From assembly GCF_014898815.1 (NCBI RefSeq), contig NW_026515420.1, positions 1 to 64,000 on the forward strand: DNA of 64,000 bases, in the 5' to 3' direction. The number at the start of each line of letters is the position of its first letter. Within the stretch, counting starts at the first letter, position 1. Positions 61,403 through 64,000 of this stretch are shown piece after piece. The stretch is from Panonychus citri (taxonomy: Eukaryota; Arthropoda; Arachnida; Trombidiformes; Tetranychidae). The notes beneath the pieces were generated by a model. It was not told where the DNA came from, ran no database searches, and saw only the letters and a list, made by a program, of their open reading frames with translations. A program made the translations under genes and the position numbers.

Positions 61403-61421
61403 TGTCAGGCAATACCTGACA
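61403..61421. repeat. 19-bp palindrome, copy 5
   Basis: TGTCAGGCAATACCTGACA, one mismatch to the dyad. It directly follows hairpin H5, as copy 3 follows H2. Confidence 0.92.
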
Positions 61422-61493
61422 AAAAGTGATTGAAAGATGACAACAAACAATGAACAAATTAAAATGATCTGACATAAATAAATCATATCTTAC

Positions 61494-61650
61494 CTGAAGC
61501 AAGGAAAAAAGCTTTCTTTTTGCTTTGATGAATTAAACAATCAACACTTTTATGAAAATCACCAATATTTGTATAATCTTCTGAGGGTAAAACTACCACT
61601 TTTCCTGCTTAGATTTGCACCGCGACAAACTCGGCAATTTTCCACTCCAT
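61494..61650 (-). pseudogene. exon fragment, unknown protein, one in-frame stop
   Basis: From ATG at 61650 the frame reads MEWKIAEFVAVQI, a TAA at 61609-61611, then AGKVVVLPSEDYTNIGDFHK and KKKAFFLASG at a gtaaga donor (phase 1). The EFVAVQI and KVVVLPSEDY pattern looks like a small beta-rich N-terminal domain. The exon end resembles those at 57933 and 63972. No downstream exon was found on the minus strand. Confidence 0.5.
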
Positions 61651-61980
61651 GGTGACAATTAGCAATTGGAAAATGAAGAATTAAATGATTAATGATTAAC
61701 TAGAAATTCTATTCGAAGCCTATTCGTACAACTATGGACTCGATACTCACATCTGATAATATCGAATCAATTTTTCACTTCTCTCGATGTATCGATACAT
61801 CAACTCATTAGTGAAGATCCGCGCCATCCTGAAATTCGATTCAATTGTTTCAAAATAGTTAATTGCTTTAAATCAAAATTTAGTCTTTGTTTTAGTTCTT
61901 ATTGATTATTCATTAGCTGTTTTTATCAGGTGATTCATTTTTATTGGTTAAATTTTGTTCATCAATATAATTAAAGTATA
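61651..61980. other. intergenic stretch between divergent genes
   Basis: This 330-bp stretch lies between the minus-strand exon and the plus-strand EEP ORF and would hold both promoters. I see no clear motif. Short ATCGATACAT phrases occur near 61792-61800 and recur near 56713. Confidence 0.5.
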
Positions 61981-62896
61981 ATGATTATAAATATTTTTTC
62001 TCGAAATGTCAGGTCAAACATGAATTGTGTCAATGAGCCTGTCTCTTTTTACACCAACAACAAAATTGACTTCATAGCAGGATTCCAGGAAACGGAAAGT
62101 GACTGAGTCCAAAAAAGATTGAATAATTTTGGAGGACTTTCCGTTGAGCGAGCAACTAGAAGTTGTACTCACCCAATAGTTGAGTACTTTGGTGCTGAAA
62201 GAACACTTTCGTTACTCGATTCCGCCAATATTATCAAAAGTTTCACCAGCCTTGAGGCAACATTTAAAGAAATTGGATTTCGGCTGTCCTGTCATATATA
62301 ATGCCGGTGTATTCACCCTGGACAAGGACTTCCGGTTAGCATATGTAAACACATACCGCCAGCCAAGCCACCCTGTGAAGGAATGGATGAGCAAAATTTT
62401 TGCTGCCTTCGACACCTTCACTTTTGGCGGATACGATTTAAATAGTAATTATGTTGACCCAGTTCATGCCATCATTATGACAGGGGATTTTAATATAAAA
62501 AATCTTTTTTGGGCAACACCAGAGGAAAAAGCGGCCGCTAAAGATTCAGCTCTTCTTTCCTTTATGCTGTTTAGATATGGAATGTGCCCGTCCAGTGATG
62601 ACCAAACATATGACGGCAATTGCATAGATTATATCTGTTATTCAAAAAATTTGACCAAAAATACCCCTGCCCTCGATGTTGAGAAATTGGTCAATCATTC
62701 CGATCAATCCCCTTTAACTTGTGCCTTCACGCTAAGGAGAATACGTGGTCATAATGTTTTATTGCGAACCAGACTTGCCAGAGAAGAAATCAATAATACT
62801 CCTCTTCTCGACGAAAATGAAACATTTGTAAAGAAAACACAACGAGCAACTTTCATACTAACTCAACAGATCCAAGCAATTAAGAAAATTGGTTAA
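61981..62896 (+). pseudogene. endonuclease/exonuclease/phosphatase (EEP) domain ORF, damaged
   Basis: The EEP fold is used by DNA/RNA nucleases, including those of non-LTR elements. The first frame reads NIFSRNVRSNMN and IDFIAGFQETESD, matching the N-terminal motifs with the QE metal-binding Glu. It meets a TGA at 62104-62106, continues in frame, and then shifts near 62280 into the frame with VNTYRQPSHP, IIMTGDFNIKNLFW (GDFN catalytic motif), GNCIDYICYS and NHSDQSPL. The last motif is normally SDHxP, so the catalytic His appears to be Gln. No reverse transcriptase follows; the frame ends 62896 after a short helical tail. Confidence 0.75.
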
Positions 62897-62984
62897 TATT
62901 AATAATTGAAATAAATAAGAAAAATTAAAAAAAAGTTTTTCGATTTCTAAGGAATTGATTTCATTGTTTTTCTTTTTTCAGCTA

Positions 62985-63095
62985 GAATCGTTCACTAGAT
63001 TTAATTGTGATTATCAATATGATCAAAATATGATCAACTTGAAACAATTTGTTTCTGGTTGATCAAATTTTGGAATCGTTCACTAGATTTAATTC
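62985..63095 (-). repeat. inverted copies of the 54.9-kb array repeat
   Basis: GAATCGTTCACTAGA occurs at about 62985 and 63075 and is the reverse complement of the TCTAGTGAACGATTC phrase of the tandem array. ATCAAAATATGATCAACTTG and GTTTCTGGTTGATCAAA lie between them. The element sits just before the acceptor of the second family B exon. Confidence 0.88.
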
Positions 63096-63146
63096 AACCA
63101 AAAACGATATAATTTTTCATGTTACTGATTACTCTTCATTTTGCAG

Positions 63147-63486
63147 AGAATCGTCCGAGTACATGATATTCGTCGAAAGAAGAAAAGCATTTCAAATAGT
63201 GCGTCTATCGAATATGGAACCAATTTTCTTTACAACAATGACAAAATTGTGTCAGGATGGAGCTTTGATGGACGGAGAAACTAATCGTTGTTCTTTCAGT
63301 GGCTGTTCATGTAAGATGAAATTTTCTGATAAAGATAAGGAAAAAGTAGTTGGTCATACAATGGAAAATAATTGCATTTTAGTTTGTATGGGCTGTAATC
63401 GAGGATTTTCAACACAAGATGATATTGAAAGACATTGGAAACCAAACTGTCTCATCAATATAATCGATGATGAGAAAAAAAATTAA
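63147..63486 (+). CDS. family B protein 2: Cys/His-rich exon, 5' exon not found
   Basis: After a ttttgcag acceptor the frame reads SSEYMIFVERRKAFQIVRLS and then the family B signature CSFSGCSCKM, VVGHTMENN, VCMGCNRGF and IERHWKPNC, ending at a stop at 63486. It is colinear with exon 2 of family B gene 1 and has the same phase-2 acceptor. No counterpart of family B exon 1 is present upstream; the array repeat occupies that place. The open frame upstream of 63147 runs through repeat and is not trusted. Confidence 0.65.
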
Positions 63487-63868
63487 TTGACAAAAAGCAA
63501 AGAGCCAGATAATTGAATCATAGCATTCTAATTTAAATATAATTTTTTTACTATTTTAAATAATTTGGTAAACATGATTAACCAGAAATTTTGTTCATAT
63601 TATTAATCACAAACAGGACTAGTTGTAAATTCTAGTTAATTGATTGACCAGAAACTAATTGTTTCGAGTTGACCATATTATTAATCACAATTAAAACTGG
63701 TTTCATTTTCGCGCTATTTTGGAAAAAGAAAGATGAAAGAGAGAGGGAGCTTTCGCCACTCCAATCAGCTAGTGTTTAAAACTTTCAGATACTTTTTTTC
63801 ACTCTTTCAAGTGTCAACATGCTTTTAAAAACTTAAAACTGTGATAACTTCGCTTTATTTATTGATAG
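63487..63868. other. non-coding stretch with a further array-repeat relative
   Basis: About 63595-63705 contains CCAGAAACTAATTGTTTCGA and ATTAATCACAATTAAAACTG, diverged relatives of the hairpin repeat at 55 kb. A GA-rich run follows at about 63726-63749. No gene is supported. Confidence 0.6.
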
Positions 63869-63972
63869 CTATGGTAAAAAATCTGTCTGTGCTTCAAATA
63901 AACTTGATAAAAATTATCATGAAGGAGATAAATTTACACACGAAGGAAAAAAATGTATTTTTCTAGCCACTG
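63869..63972 (+). CDS. exon of an unidentified gene at the window edge
   Basis: Between a gatag acceptor and a gtaagt donor the frame reads YGKKSVCASNKLDKNYHEGD and KFTHEGKKCIFLATG (phase 1 end). The GKKCIFLATG end resembles KKKAFFLASG at 61494. The gene continues beyond the window. Its family is unknown. Confidence 0.5.
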
Positions 63973-64000
63973 GTAAGTTTTTCGTTTTTCTTTTTTCGAT

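Overview
The window is AT-rich animal DNA with spliced genes (GT-AG introns), many short (GA/CT)n and (ATC)n tracts and a short TTAGG run. The protein families (a sidestep-type Ig receptor, COG3, an ACSF2-like acyl-CoA synthetase, a glycine-rich secreted protein) point to an arthropod. A mite or other chelicerate is possible, but I cannot prove that from sequence.

Region 1 (about 1-38.6 kb, minus strand): one very large sidestep-family cell-surface receptor gene. I assembled eight exons: a signal-peptide exon, five Ig domains (Ig2 split over two exons) and one FN3 domain. Every intron is phase 1, including a probable GC-AG intron after FN3. The transmembrane and cytoplasmic exons must lie left of base 1. 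The introns (74 bp to 15.9 kb) are AT-rich and I find no other gene in them. The second half of Ig2 carries an in-frame TGA.

Region 2 (39-46.2 kb, plus strand): a decayed Ty3/gypsy-type LTR retrotransposon. Two nearly identical copies of an 810/826-bp LTR-like sequence lie upstream, enclosing fragments of host genes. The second copy is followed by a primer-binding site, gag, protease, RNase H and integrase. The reverse transcriptase domain is absent, several frames are broken and no 3' LTR is visible.

Region 3 (46.2-54.5 kb): a patchwork of gene pieces and repeats. It holds a tRNA-like inverted pair, an internal COG3 fragment, a 24-bp perfect inverted repeat around (TTAGG)3, an intact glycine-rich secreted protein gene, an unidentified membrane-protein first exon duplicated at 39.9 kb, and an ACSF2-like pseudogene cut off by a truncated Merlin/IS1595-type transposase.

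Region 4 (54.8-64 kb): a tandem hairpin-forming repeat array, then a compact cluster of paralogous small genes. It contains two inverted copies of a family A protein (chromo-like segment plus CxxC finger), two copies of a family B Cys/His-rich protein, another finger protein, broken exons and a damaged endonuclease/exonuclease/phosphatase (EEP) domain ORF. Five copies of a 19-bp palindrome, five 42-bp hairpins and outer inverted copies of the array repeat punctuate this cluster. It resembles an undescribed multi-gene mobile element or cassette array and is the best candidate here for a new system. That reading is inference.
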